From assembly GCF_018282095.1 (NCBI RefSeq), contig NZ_CP074126.1, positions 3,700,341 to 3,764,340 of the forward strand: a stretch of 64,000 bases of DNA, given 5' to 3'. The notes under the pieces were generated by a model. The model worked only from the letters and a program-made list of their open reading frames with translations. It was not told the origin of the DNA and ran no database searches. The position numbers were made by a program, and so were the translations under genes. Shown here one piece after another: positions 37,694 to 46,127 of this stretch. The number at the start of each line of letters is the position of its first letter. Position 1 is the stretch's first letter. This stretch comes from Pseudovibrio brasiliensis. GTDB taxonomy: Bacteria; Pseudomonadota; Alphaproteobacteria; Rhizobiales; Stappiaceae.

Positions 37694-38818
37694 ATGGCCA
37701 TGCCCCCTCTTTCCGCGATCGGCATAGAGAACTACCGGTCCGTACATAAGCTCTTCATGCGAGTTGGCGCCGTCAACGTGTTTGTCGGCAACAACGGCGT
37801 TGGCAAAACGAACCTTTACAAGTCTCTGGAACTGCTCCAGCAGGCAGCACTGGGCCGCATCACCCGCGCTGTCTCAGAGGAAGGTGGGGTGGACAGCGTC
37901 ATGTGGGCAGGTGACCTGAAGACCCACGAAAAGAAACGCATCATCCTGCGTGCAGATCTGGGAGATCTGTCCTACCGGATCGAGCTGGGCCTGCCCAACC
38001 CGATCTCCGATCCCGCCCTGCCTTTTGAAACCATGGTCAGAGACGAAGAACTCACGCTCCTGACTGGCAAAAAACCAGTTGTGCTGATGCAGCGCAAAGG
38101 CCCCAGCGCGTTCTTAAGATCCAGCAAGGGCGGCAAAGTCACTTACGACAACGAGCTGCTCCCTTCTGAAACCGCTCTCGCCAGCATCCGCGATGGCAGC
38201 CAGTTTCCTGAGCTGGATCTGGTACGCCGCGCCATAACAGACTGGCGGTTCTACCATACATTCCGCAGTGACCGGGACAGCCTGCTGCGCCGCCCAAGCC
38301 CCAATGTTACCACGCCGACACTCTCCTCAGACGGCAGTGATCTGGCAGCTGTGTTTGCGACCCTAAAGGAAATCCAGAAAGACACCTTCTTCCTGCAACA
38401 GGCAGTCGACGACGCCTTCCCGGACAGCAAACTGATCATCGAAGCCAGCGGGCAGGATTGCCGCTTCGCACTGCAAACCCCGGAAATCCGCCGCCCCTTC
38501 CCGTCTCAGGAACTGTCAGACGGCACACTGCAGTATCTCGCCTTGCTCGGCGCTATGCTGTCCTACCGCCTGCCATCCTTCATTGCCCTCAACGAACCGG
38601 AAGCCAGCCTCCACCCGGATCTACTGGAACCACTTGCTAAAGTCATTGCCAAAGCCTCAGAGCGCAGCCAGATCTGGCTCGTAACCCATTCTGAACAACT
38701 TGCTGATCATATTGCCAATCATGCAGGGGCATACCCAAGGCGCATTTATAAAGAAAACGGCCAGACTGGAATTGATGGCCTGAAAATCACCGGCGAGTTC
38801 GTCGGAGAGGAGTACTGA
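37694..38818 (+). CDS. AAA family ATPase, RecF/OLD-like (AAA_21)
   Basis: ATPase of 374 aa with an SMC/RecF-like head: start IGIENYRSVHKLFMRVG, Walker A FVGNNGVGKTNLYK, signature-like QELSDGTLQYLALLGAML and Walker B SFIALNEPEASLHPDLLE, then VTHSEQLADHI. There is no TOPRIM or nuclease domain, so this is not a full OLD nuclease. The start is uncertain (ATG at 37694 or 37700; no strong ribosome site). The stop is 2 bp before the next gene's TTG, so the two are coupled. Role unknown. Confidence 0.72.
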   Translation: MAMPPLSAIGIENYRSVHKLFMRVGAVNVFVGNNGVGKTNLYKSLELLQQAALGRITRAVSEEGGVDSVMWAGDLKTHEKKRIILRADLGDLSYRIELGLPNPISDPALPFETMVRDEELTLLTGKKPVVLMQRKGPSAFLRSSKGGKVTYDNELLPSETALASIRDGSQFPELDLVRRAITDWRFYHTFRSDRDSLLRRPSPNVTTPTLSSDGSDLAAVFATLKEIQKDTFFLQQAVDDAFPDSKLIIEASGQDCRFALQTPEIRRPFPSQELSDGTLQYLALLGAMLSYRLPSFIALNEPEASLHPDLLEPLAKVIAKASERSQIWLVTHSEQLADHIANHAGAYPRRIYKENGQTGIDGLKITGEFVGEEY

Positions 38819-38820
38819 GT

Positions 38821-39801
38821 TTGACCCCCAAAGGTTTGATTGTCTGCCTTGCCACCATGGTAAGCTGGGCGTTTCTTATTGTCATAAGCAAGGGCCTGCT
38901 GCTCGCCTACAACCTCGACCCGTGGATCTTCACCATCGTCCAGCTGATGTTTGGTGGCCTGTTCCTCATCGCCATCAGCCGTAAACTGGGCGCCACCATG
39001 GAAGCGCTCAAAAGCCCTTACACATGGGCGTATGGCATTGCCCGCGTGCTCTCCGCAGCCTGCTTCACAACCTCACTGCTTTACATCAGCGCCGCAAACG
39101 CAGGTTTCTTCGGCCTCGTCTCCGTGCCGTTTTCAGCTCTGGTCTTCGCAGTTCTGTTCTTCCGCCTGCCGTCCTTTTTGGAAATTCCCGGCCACATCAT
39201 CATCATTCTGGGCGTTGTCCTGCTCATCTCCACGCTGGAAGGCACCTACTCCAACCCAGCCGTCTACCTGATGGTCTTCTCGGAGTTCGCCGTGGTCGCC
39301 TCAATGGTTATCGCAGAGTTCCACCCGCAAAATCAGGGTGATGACCTGCAGGAGCGCGCGTCCCTCAGCGGCGTCATGCTGGTCGCCAGCGCCCTCATCA
39401 TGCTCATCAGCCTTGCTGGCCTCTCCCTCTTCACCGATGGGCCTGCCACTCAGAGCGCCGCAGACTGGACAAGCAATCTGCCCCTCATCGACCTCACTCA
39501 GGTCTGGAGCTCAACCATGTGGCTGGCAGCGATCGCCGTTGGCATCACCCTGCGCGGTGTCTCCATGTTCCTGTCCATGCAGGCCATCAATCTGGTCGGC
39601 AGTCAGAACTACGTCGCCACCATCGCCGCTCTGCCATTCACATCTCTGCTGTTTGAGCTGATCGCAGACAAAGCCGACTATCTACCTCAGGCTGTGCCGA
39701 ATCCAGTCACCATTCTGGCAGGCGTCATCATGACAGCCGGTTCCCTGGGCATTCTCTGGGCACGCCAACGCAAGTTCAAAGCAGCAGCCGCATTCTCTTA
39801 A
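38821..39801 (+). CDS. DMT superfamily (EamA) transporter
   Basis: Membrane protein of 326 aa with about ten helices in two EamA-like halves. It starts at TTG preceded by GAGGAG within the end of the ATPase gene. The segment RGVSMFLSMQAINLVGSQNYVATIAALPFTSLL is typical of the second repeat. Family members export amino acids or nucleotide-related metabolites; substrate unknown. Coupling to an AAA ATPase is unusual. Confidence 0.78.
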   Translation: MTPKGLIVCLATMVSWAFLIVISKGLLLAYNLDPWIFTIVQLMFGGLFLIAISRKLGATMEALKSPYTWAYGIARVLSAACFTTSLLYISAANAGFFGLVSVPFSALVFAVLFFRLPSFLEIPGHIIIILGVVLLISTLEGTYSNPAVYLMVFSEFAVVASMVIAEFHPQNQGDDLQERASLSGVMLVASALIMLISLAGLSLFTDGPATQSAADWTSNLPLIDLTQVWSSTMWLAAIAVGITLRGVSMFLSMQAINLVGSQNYVATIAALPFTSLLFELIADKADYLPQAVPNPVTILAGVIMTAGSLGILWARQRKFKAAAAFS

Positions 39802-39882
39802 GTCCGCGAAAACCCGACTATTTCTGAAAGCAATTGCTTACTCGCCTTCGCTAGAGTTCCAGCGAACAGCGAGTAAGCAGGC

Positions 39883-40365
39883 ATGACTGACAATAATAAC
39901 GAACTGCCAGAAGTCACCGATCAACGCATTTTGGAAGCGTGGAAGCTGTCAGGCTGGGCGGATCGCCTGCTGGAAGAGGCAGGCATCGGCGTCACCATCA
40001 TCGATAAAGACGGCAAGCTGCTCTACTACAACAAATGGGCTTCGGAGAATCTGGATCGCCAACCGCGCCACATCGGGCACAACGTGAAGGAAAATCACCG
40101 CCGATCCATCACAAACCCGCGGTTTGATGCCATGTTGCAGCTGTTCAGAGATGGCCGCAAAGACCCGGTGCGTTACGTAGCTAATCCATACGGAACCACT
40201 ACCATTTTGGTCACCGTCTCTCCAATTCACATAGATGGAGAGCTCGTCGGCTTTTCCCAGTTTGTCTTGCTAAAAGAAGAAGTGCAGGAGCTGTGCTGCC
40301 TGTTTGACCAGCATGGTCGCGATCCTTTTGAAAAGGAAATGCTGCCTAACGGACCTCCAGCCTAG
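39883..40365 (+). CDS. PAS domain-containing protein
   Basis: Soluble protein of 160 aa with a single PAS domain: GIGVTIIDKDGKLLYYNKWASENL, then RHIGHNVKENHRRSITNPRFDAML and TILVTVSPIHIDGELVGFSQFVLLKEEV. The pattern resembles the PAS of DUF438-type proteins. There is no output domain, so it may partner with another regulator or bind a ligand. Its stop overlaps the convergent ohrR by 4 bases. Confidence 0.72.
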   Translation: MTDNNNELPEVTDQRILEAWKLSGWADRLLEEAGIGVTIIDKDGKLLYYNKWASENLDRQPRHIGHNVKENHRRSITNPRFDAMLQLFRDGRKDPVRYVANPYGTTTILVTVSPIHIDGELVGFSQFVLLKEEVQELCCLFDQHGRDPFEKEMLPNGPPA

Positions 40366-40832
40366 CTGGAAACCTTGTCTTTGGCCTCAGTCAGCATCTC
40401 CTGAATGCCATTGAGCTGCCCAACCAGCTGCCGGATTGTCTCCACGGGCACATCCAGATTAGAAAACGCGCAGTGCTGCACGTCAATCACGCCATCACTC
40501 AGGCCCCGCCCCTCTTTGGTCAGGCTCACAATCACCTGCCGCTCATCATCCTTGGAGCGTGTGCGGGCAAGGTAGCCCATCTCTTCCAGACGTTTCAGCA
40601 AGGGCGTCAACGTGTTCGACTCAAGGAACAAACGCTCCCCTAGCTCAGAAACGCGCTGATGATCTTTTTCCAAAAGAGCGAGCAAAGTAATGTACTGCGG
40701 ATAGGTGACACCAAGCTTCTTCATCACCGGCTTATAAAACCGATTGAAGGCATGATTTGCTTTATAGATGGCAAAGCACAAATGCTGATCTAATCCAAAG
40801 CCTTGAAATTCTTCTGATTTCTTCTCGGCCAT
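40362..40832 (-). CDS. ohrR: MarR-family organic peroxide sensor OhrR
   Basis: Repressor of 156 aa that loses DNA binding when its N-terminal cysteine is oxidised by organic peroxides. The reactive Cys19 is in LDQHLCFAIYKA; a second cysteine, Cys121 (VQHCAFSNL), fits the two-Cys type. The winged helix reads VSELGERLFLESNTLTPLLKRLEEMGYL ... RSKDDERQVIVSLT. Upstream in-frame starts exist, but this one gives the usual length. Divergent from ohr. Confidence 0.88.
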   Translation of the reverse strand: MAEKKSEEFQGFGLDQHLCFAIYKANHAFNRFYKPVMKKLGVTYPQYITLLALLEKDHQRVSELGERLFLESNTLTPLLKRLEEMGYLARTRSKDDERQVIVSLTKEGRGLSDGVIDVQHCAFSNLDVPVETIRQLVGQLNGIQEMLTEAKDKVSS

Positions 40833-40903
40833 CACCGTATTCCAGTCCTGAGTAACATCCTCTTTCCCCGTTCTACCCATCAAGACAAAAGCCGTCAAAC
40901 TAA

Positions 40904-40988
40904 ATCGCACACGATTAATTCACGTTTTGATTGACAGCACCCTACATTTCTTCTTAACTATATCGTACAGGATTTAATCGTGCACGAT
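40904..40988. promoter_or_regulatory. OhrR operator candidates and ohr promoter
   Basis: Three related 12-mers: ATCGCACACGAT (40904-40915), ATCGTACAGGAT (40962-40973) and the perfect palindrome ATCGTGCACGAT (40977-40988). A TTGACA (-35-like) at 40931-40936 sits before the latter two, which would cover the start of the ohr transcript. The first is near the ohrR side. Binding by OhrR is inferred from position. Confidence 0.6.
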
Positions 40989-41013
40989 ACATAACAACAA
41001 CGAGGAATACAAA

Positions 41014-41445
41014 ATGCCAGTAGACGTTCTTTACGAAACAAGCGCAGTTGCCACAGGTGGCCGTGACGGTACTGCAAAAACAAAGGACGGTGCTCTGGAA
41101 CTGACACTTGCAACGCCAAAAGAGCTGGGCGGCGCAGGTGGGGAAGGCAACAACCCTGAGCAGCTGTTTGCTGCAGGTTATGCTGCCTGTTTCATCGGAG
41201 CTATGAAGTTTGTAGCGTCTCAGCAGTCCGGCGTGACTTTGCCAGCAGACGTGAATGTTGAATCAACAGTCGGCATTGGCCCACGCTCTGAAGGCGGCTT
41301 CGGTCTGGAGATTGCACTGGCTGTCACCGTACCGGGCATGGACAAAGCCAAAGCGGAAGAACTGGTCGCAGCAGCCCATGAGGTCTGCCCTTACTCAAAC
41401 GCAACCCGCAACAACATCGATGTAAAGCTTTCTGTCACAGTCTAA
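41014..41445 (+). CDS. ohr: Organic hydroperoxide resistance protein Ohr
   Basis: Thiol peroxidase (143 aa) that reduces fatty-acid and other organic hydroperoxides in the cytoplasm. Catalytic cysteines Cys59 ([14 protein letters not shown]) and Cys125 ([13 protein letters not shown]) are present, with Glu49 and Arg17 in the expected places. ATG follows AACGAGGAATACAAA. Divergent from ohrR, a standard peroxide switch. Confidence 0.94.
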   Translation: MPVDVLYETSAVATGGRDGTAKTKDGALELTLATPKELGGAGGEGNNPEQLFAAGYAACFIGAMKFVASQQSGVTLPADVNVESTVGIGPRSEGGFGLEIALAVTVPGMDKAKAEELVAAAHEVCPYSNATRNNIDVKLSVTV

Positions 41446-41476
41446 TAAGCACAAGACCCATCGAACCACTAAAAAG

Positions 41477-41501
41477 AAAGGGGCCCGCGAGGCCCCTTTT
41501 T
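41477..41501 (+). terminator. Terminator after ohr (repeat copy A)
   Basis: AAAGGGGCC, loop CGCGA, GGCCCCTTT, then more T. The 23 bases 41477-41499 are identical to 42275-42297 on the other side of the orphan gene. Confidence 0.9.
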
Positions 41502-41543
41502 AATGGCACAGCAGAAGGTGAACGAGTCACGGTAAGATCTCGT

Positions 41544-42197
41544 CTACTTTCTACGCTTTTCAATCAAGAAGAGAGTTCTGACTAGAAAAAGAGCGGCTGG
41601 CGGTACAAACATCACAAATGCAATCTGAAGGACTTCATCATCAGACAAGTACCTCCCAAATGGCTCAAAAATCTCAAAGAAAGCCAAAACGATTATCATC
41701 CAAACAATTCCACCCGTGAGACATGTTCTTTGAAGATAATCTAGCTGTCTATACCAGCGATAGCTACGCTCCACTAACGTCCCATCAGCTCGGTTAGGAA
41801 GCAATCCAAGCCATCTTTTCTTTATGTAAATATAGTTCACGAGCCAGAATAACGGATTTAAACTGAGAAGCGTCTGAACCACAAAACCGTAAGGATTGCG
41901 TCTCGCTGCGAACACTGCAGGCAATAATGTAATTGCCGAATAGCAACTCATAAGAAAAGCGTAGTCTTGAACTCGATAATAGTACCCTCGAACATTCATA
42001 ATGTATAAAAAATGCACGATGGTGATGATGGAAAAAACAATTCCAGCAAAAGCGTAAGTGTACCCCCAAGTATAACTTTCACTTTCCGGGTGCTCAATTT
42101 GATAATTTTGGTTTTTCTTAGCGCCGATAAAATACCCAACGACTAAGCTAAGCACAGCCATTACGAGGTAAAAGTTAGATAGTTCGTTGGATGTCAC
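41544..42197 (-). CDS. Orphan membrane protein, AT-rich
   Basis: Protein of 217 aa with about five to six hydrophobic segments (FYLVMAVLSLVVGYFIG, FAGIVFSIITIVHFLYIM, AITLLPAVFAA, IVWMIIVLAFFEIF, IAFVMFVPPAALFLVRTL). The long frame runs into the Tim44 gene, but a GTG at 42197 follows ACAGGA and is the likely start. Base composition is visibly more AT-rich than its neighbours and the gene is enclosed by identical terminator hairpins, suggesting later insertion. No family recognised. Confidence 0.62.
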   Translation of the reverse strand: MTSNELSNFYLVMAVLSLVVGYFIGAKKNQNYQIEHPESESYTWGYTYAFAGIVFSIITIVHFLYIMNVRGYYYRVQDYAFLMSCYSAITLLPAVFAARRNPYGFVVQTLLSLNPLFWLVNYIYIKKRWLGLLPNRADGTLVERSYRWYRQLDYLQRTCLTGGIVWMIIVLAFFEIFEPFGRYLSDDEVLQIAFVMFVPPAALFLVRTLFLIEKRRK

Positions 42198-42270
42198 GAC
42201 AGTTATCCTGTTTGGAACCTGTAAATTTGAAACGCGACAGATACCACCACACGGTAAAAACGCAATAAGC

Positions 42271-42297
42271 AAAAAAAGGGGCCCGCGAGGCCCCTTT
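42271..42297 (-). terminator. Terminator after Tim44 gene (repeat copy B)
   Basis: Same 23-base hairpin as copy A (42275-42297). Read on the minus strand it is followed by seven T, so it terminates the Tim44-domain gene. Confidence 0.88.
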
Positions 42298-42321
42298 CCT
42301 ATTGCATAATGTCTGCTGTGA

Positions 42322-43377
42322 CTAGCCAGCCTGCTGGATCGCAGAGAGCTGCCAGTTTTCGCCAGCACCGCGAATAAAGGTCCAGATCTCGGTCCGCTCT
42401 TCCGGCACATCAGCATTGCCTTCAACAACCTTGTTGGTCGCACGCTCACGCATCACATCGATGGACTCATAACGCATTGCGACAGACGCATAGTCCTTGT
42501 CGCCTTCACGCCACGCTTCCGTCAGATCACCCTGCAGCAACTTGATGTCGCGCACTTCGTTGATCAGACCGTTGGAAGCCGCTTTGCCCAGCTCCTCTGC
42601 AAAGTAGCCCATGATTTCAGGCGTCGCGATCTCACGGATCTTGCCATAATTCTCAGAGCCATAGGCAGTCCAGACGGTGGTCAGCAGTGCCTCAAATGCA
42701 TCAAAGTCATCCGCAGTCAGGCCAATTTCGTCATCAGCTTCAGTTGAGAACACAGGCTGCTCTTCAAACTGAGGCGACTGACCACCACCAAAGCCGGTGT
42801 TCGGAATGCCGGAGGAACCTGAACGACGCGGCGCATCCTGCGCACCCGCATCGTTAAAGGTGAACGGCTGGCTCTGTTGTGCCTGCTGCTGATGATGCCC
42901 ATAAGCACCGGCAGCTTGCGGCTGTTGACGGCTCCGCAGGAAACGCATCAGCAACATGATACCGCCACCAATCAGAAGCGCCTGAACGATCAAACCGAAG
43001 AAACCGGCCATTCCGCCAAAGCCAGAGCCGAATAGCATGCCGAGCAAACCACCCAGCGCCAGACCGCCCAGCATGGAGCCGAGGAAACCACCACCAAATA
43101 ATCCGCGACGCTGCTGACCAGCAGCTGCCTTGGAAGCTGCTGCAGCATTCGTCTGCTGAGCGCCGGTGTTGGTACCGTTGTTTGGTGTCATGGTCCGCTG
43201 AACCGGAGCTGTCTTCGGCGCAGTCTTGGTCGCTTTTGGCGCTGAGTAGCTGCGAGAGCCACGGCTACCAAAACTAAACCCACGCTTCGCCTCAGCAAAA
43301 TCCGCAGTCACAAAGATCAGACCGATCGAAAACACCAGCAAGGTGAGAAACCTTGGAAACTTATTCAATGCAAGCAT
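42322..43377 (-). CDS. Tim44-like domain protein
   Basis: Membrane-anchored protein of 351 aa. N-terminal signal/anchor LTLLVFSIGLIFVTADFAEAKRGFSFGSRGSRSYS, a low-complexity linker, a Gly-rich hydrophobic segment (GFLGSMLGGLALGGLLGMLFGSGFGGMAGFFGL) and LIGGGIMLLMRFL, then the Tim44-like domain (residues ~225-350). The ATG at 43377 follows AGGGG. In mitochondria Tim44 tethers import motors; the bacterial role is unknown. Confidence 0.8.
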   Translation of the reverse strand: MLALNKFPRFLTLLVFSIGLIFVTADFAEAKRGFSFGSRGSRSYSAPKATKTAPKTAPVQRTMTPNNGTNTGAQQTNAAAASKAAAGQQRRGLFGGGFLGSMLGGLALGGLLGMLFGSGFGGMAGFFGLIVQALLIGGGIMLLMRFLRSRQQPQAAGAYGHHQQQAQQSQPFTFNDAGAQDAPRRSGSSGIPNTGFGGGQSPQFEEQPVFSTEADDEIGLTADDFDAFEALLTTVWTAYGSENYGKIREIATPEIMGYFAEELGKAASNGLINEVRDIKLLQGDLTEAWREGDKDYASVAMRYESIDVMRERATNKVVEGNADVPEERTEIWTFIRGAGENWQLSAIQQAG

Positions 43378-43550
43378 GTAACCCCTAAACCTGCCCGTAA
43401 ACTCATGTTGCACTCCATATGGGGGCATTCTGTTAAAATTTGAAGACCAAAGCGTATTCGCGAAAAGTAGAAATCGGTTTTCAAAGGACAATACGCGCTA
43501 CTGAGAAACTCAGAAATCGTTTAAGTCCCTCAAAACAAAAGCAAACCGCC

Positions 43551-43988
43551 TCAGTGATGCTTTGGATTGCGCAGCAGAACTTTTTCATAGCCAGATGAGG
43601 CAATTTCAGCGCAAAACTGCACCCACTCGCAGTTTTCGCAGGCTTTTCTGAAGTTCCCCTCAGCATATGCCTCCCGCATTTTGCCGATCAGGCGCGAGTT
43701 CAACACCAGCTCATCCCCCACATGCAGCTCAGATCCCAGGATCTGGGAGGCCAGCTTCACCGCTGCCTTGTCCCGTTCCACCACACTGCAATTGAAGCAA
43801 TGGGGCTCAGTCTCCTCGCGGATCAAAGTCGCGCAAATCTCATCCGGCCCATTCACCAGTTCAACCGGTTCCCCAGCATTCAGCCGTTTCACCACAGCCT
43901 TGTAGTTTTTGGAAAACGCAGGCGAGTAGCCATGCCCGATGAACGTGAGTACACAAAGCAGATGATGACCACGCAGCTTCACGCTCAT
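43551..43988 (-). CDS. DUF1284 domain protein, cysteine-rich
   Basis: Protein of 145 aa starting MSVKLRGHHLLCVLTFIGHGYSPAFSKNY, the DUF1284 hallmark. It has seven cysteines (12, 52, 64, 67, 117, 120, 126), including C64-x2-C67 and C117-x2-C120-x5-C126, which look like a metal or iron-sulfur site. It follows the CCA enzyme gene by 2 bases. No known activity. Confidence 0.78.
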   Translation of the reverse strand: MSVKLRGHHLLCVLTFIGHGYSPAFSKNYKAVVKRLNAGEPVELVNGPDEICATLIREETEPHCFNCSVVERDKAAVKLASQILGSELHVGDELVLNSRLIGKMREAYAEGNFRKACENCEWVQFCAEIASSGYEKVLLRNPKHH

Positions 43989-43990
43989 GG

Positions 43991-45211
43991 TCAGCCCGCC
44001 TTATCTTCAACAGCCGCTTTCACCTTCGCCATCAGCTCCTCAGGTGAGCACCGATAATCAGCAGAAGCCCAGATCTGTTGCGCCAACTTCATGGCCGCCC
44101 CCATCTCCGGTCCGGCAGGAATACCACCAGCAATCATCATTTTGCCCGTCAGCGGAAAGCTTGGAATTTCCCAGTCCTGCGCAAATGCCAGCAGCTCTCT
44201 CAGCACGGCCTCATCCTGCAGATCACCGTTCATCCACGCCGTCAAAACACCATCAACAACCGCATCAGCTCCATGCGCAACCAGCAGTGCCTTCAGCTCT
44301 TGCGTTTGATGACCAGAGACACGCAAAGCCTGTGCAATCTCAGCTGCAACCTCAATTCGCTTCTTCTGCGCATTAGAAAGACGCAGATGCTGCGAAGCCG
44401 CTGCTCCCGCAACGCCGCCCAGCCGCAGCACTGGCTCTTCTGCGGCGTGCGGCAATCCTTCCAGCTCCAGCAACCGTGCAAGACGTGCACTCGCCGCGCC
44501 TTCACCCAGAATAAGCGGTAGAATACCGCCCTGCTCCATCAGCTCCAGAGCATCCAGAACCCGAGGCGCGCCAAGCGTTCTCAGCACTTCCTTGGTAATC
44601 CGCTCCTTGGAAAGGTGTGACAGCCCATCCTTCAGCTCAACACAGGCCGCATAGCCATCCGCATTGATCTCTCCCTGCCCATACGTGGCAAAGAACCGGA
44701 AAAACCGCAGAATTCGCAGATAGTCCTCGCGAATACGCGCGCGCGCATCTCCAATAAACCGCAGATGCCGGTTAAGGCAGTCATCCAACCCGCCCAGCGG
44801 ATCAAACAGCTCACCATGCCGATCCACGTAAAGCGCGTTCATGGTAAAGTCGCGCCGCTGCGCGTCCTTCACCCAATCACGCCCGAATTTAACCGTCGCA
44901 TGGCGTCCGTGCGTCTCCACATCTTCACGCAGGCACGTCACTTCAATCGGCTGGCTCTCAATCACCAGCGTCACAGTGCCATGATCAACACCGGTCGGGA
45001 TCGCCTTCACCCCAGCAGCATCCGCTCTGGTCAGAACCACATCCGGCAAAGCAGTACAGGCGATGTCCACGTCATCCACCACTTCGCCCAGGAGGGAGTT
45101 GCGCACGGTTCCACCAACTGCGCGCGCCACATCGCCGTCCTGTTCCAGAACGTCAAAAGCACGCTGAACAGCAGAGCTATCCAGCCAGCCTCTTTGTTGT
45201 AACTTGGTCAT
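43991..45211 (-). CDS. cca: CCA tRNA nucleotidyltransferase (class II)
   Basis: Adds or repairs the 3' CCA end of tRNA (406 aa). Head motif GGTVRNSLLGEVVDDVDIACTALP with the catalytic Asp pair, then PTGVDHGTVTLVIESQPIEVTCLR, GRDWVKDAQRRDFTMNALYVD and FIGDARARIREDYLRILRFFRFFATYG. The ATG overlaps the DUF6111 stop (ATGA). A poly(A) polymerase function cannot be excluded by sequence alone, but this is the usual alphaproteobacterial CCA enzyme. Confidence 0.88.
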   Translation of the reverse strand: MTKLQQRGWLDSSAVQRAFDVLEQDGDVARAVGGTVRNSLLGEVVDDVDIACTALPDVVLTRADAAGVKAIPTGVDHGTVTLVIESQPIEVTCLREDVETHGRHATVKFGRDWVKDAQRRDFTMNALYVDRHGELFDPLGGLDDCLNRHLRFIGDARARIREDYLRILRFFRFFATYGQGEINADGYAACVELKDGLSHLSKERITKEVLRTLGAPRVLDALELMEQGGILPLILGEGAASARLARLLELEGLPHAAEEPVLRLGGVAGAAASQHLRLSNAQKKRIEVAAEIAQALRVSGHQTQELKALLVAHGADAVVDGVLTAWMNGDLQDEAVLRELLAFAQDWEIPSFPLTGKMMIAGGIPAGPEMGAAMKLAQQIWASADYRCSPEELMAKVKAAVEDKAG

Positions 45212-45480
45212 TTCTGAGGGGTCTCGTATCCACCCGGAACAAACTCGCCATCAATAATCTGCCCAGGCCGGTATTGTGATCCAAGCGGTGCATGGCCTGT
45301 TTCAGCAAGCAGTACCAGACTGGCGATAACAAGGGCGATGCCTGTGATGCTCAACCACAACATCGGGCCATCGCGGAACCGCTTGTCACTCTTTGCCTTG
45401 CGCACAACCATCACCCACACGGCGTAGGCAATGAAAGGAACAAAGAACAACAACCCATGTGTCAGGAGCATTCGTATCAT
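45208..45480 (-). CDS. DUF6111 family small membrane protein
   Basis: Protein of 90 aa with two helices (LLTHGLLFFVPFIAYAVWVMVV and LWLSITGIALVIASLVLLAET) and the conserved end PGQIIDGEFVPGGYE. Sits between the NUDIX and cca genes with overlaps on both sides, an arrangement common in Alphaproteobacteria. Function unknown. Confidence 0.75.
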   Translation of the reverse strand: MIRMLLTHGLLFFVPFIAYAVWVMVVRKAKSDKRFRDGPMLWLSITGIALVIASLVLLAETGHAPLGSQYRPGQIIDGEFVPGGYETPQK

Positions 45481-46100
45481 CAGGCATAAACCCTATTATA
45501 AAGCACGCGCAGGATGCCAGCGGTGACACCCCATATGTAACGCTGCTCAAATGGCATGGCGTAATAGTAACGCGTTTTGCCTCTGAATTCTCCGCTTTTT
45601 TTCTGATGGTTCTCAGGATTCATCAGGAAAGACAAAGGCACTTCAAACACTTCATCCACTTCCGCCGGATTGGGTGAGAGGATCAAAGGCGGTTTGACGG
45701 TAGCCAGAACCGGCACAACACGATAACCGGAACCGGTATAATAGTGCCCAAGATCACCCAGGATCTCCACCAGATCAGACTCCAGCCCAACCTCTTCATG
45801 CGCTTCACGCAGGGCTGCACCGATAGGGCCGTCATCTTCCGCATCAATCTTGCCACCGGGAAACGCAATCTGTCCGGCATGAGAGCGCAGATGAGCAGTG
45901 CGTTGTGTCAGCAAAATGGAAGCATCTGCACCACGATCAACAATCCCGATCAGCACCGCAGCATCACGCACCTTGTCCAGATCCTCCCCATAATCCTCAA
46001 TCTCCGGATTGAGAAGGTGATCACCAGCCGGCTCGTAGGATTGGCCGTCCAGCCGATCCAGAACCCGGGATCTGAAATTTTCTGCTGTAAACTCAGACAA
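45480..46100 (-). CDS. NUDIX hydrolase, CoA pyrophosphatase type (NudL-like)
   Basis: Protein of 206 aa. The UPF0035 motif LLTQRTAHLRSHAGQIAFPGG and the NUDIX box GGKIDAEDDGPIGAALREAHEEVGLE match the CoA-diphosphatase group, which cleaves (oxidised) CoA. The start is TTG at 46100, with AGGA upstream; no later ATG is suitable. It lies 27 bp after DUF1285 and its stop overlaps the DUF6111 start. Confidence 0.85.
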   Translation of the reverse strand: MSEFTAENFRSRVLDRLDGQSYEPAGDHLLNPEIEDYGEDLDKVRDAAVLIGIVDRGADASILLTQRTAHLRSHAGQIAFPGGKIDAEDDGPIGAALREAHEEVGLESDLVEILGDLGHYYTGSGYRVVPVLATVKPPLILSPNPAEVDEVFEVPLSFLMNPENHQKKSGEFRGKTRYYYAMPFEQRYIWGVTAGILRVLYNRVYA

Positions 46101-46127
46101 GATTATGCGCCGTCCTAATGTGTCTTT

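Noticed and set aside
37694-39801. Phage-defence module (OLD-like)
   Set aside because: The ATPase has no TOPRIM or nuclease domain, and its partner is a metabolite transporter; no toxin or nuclease adjoins.
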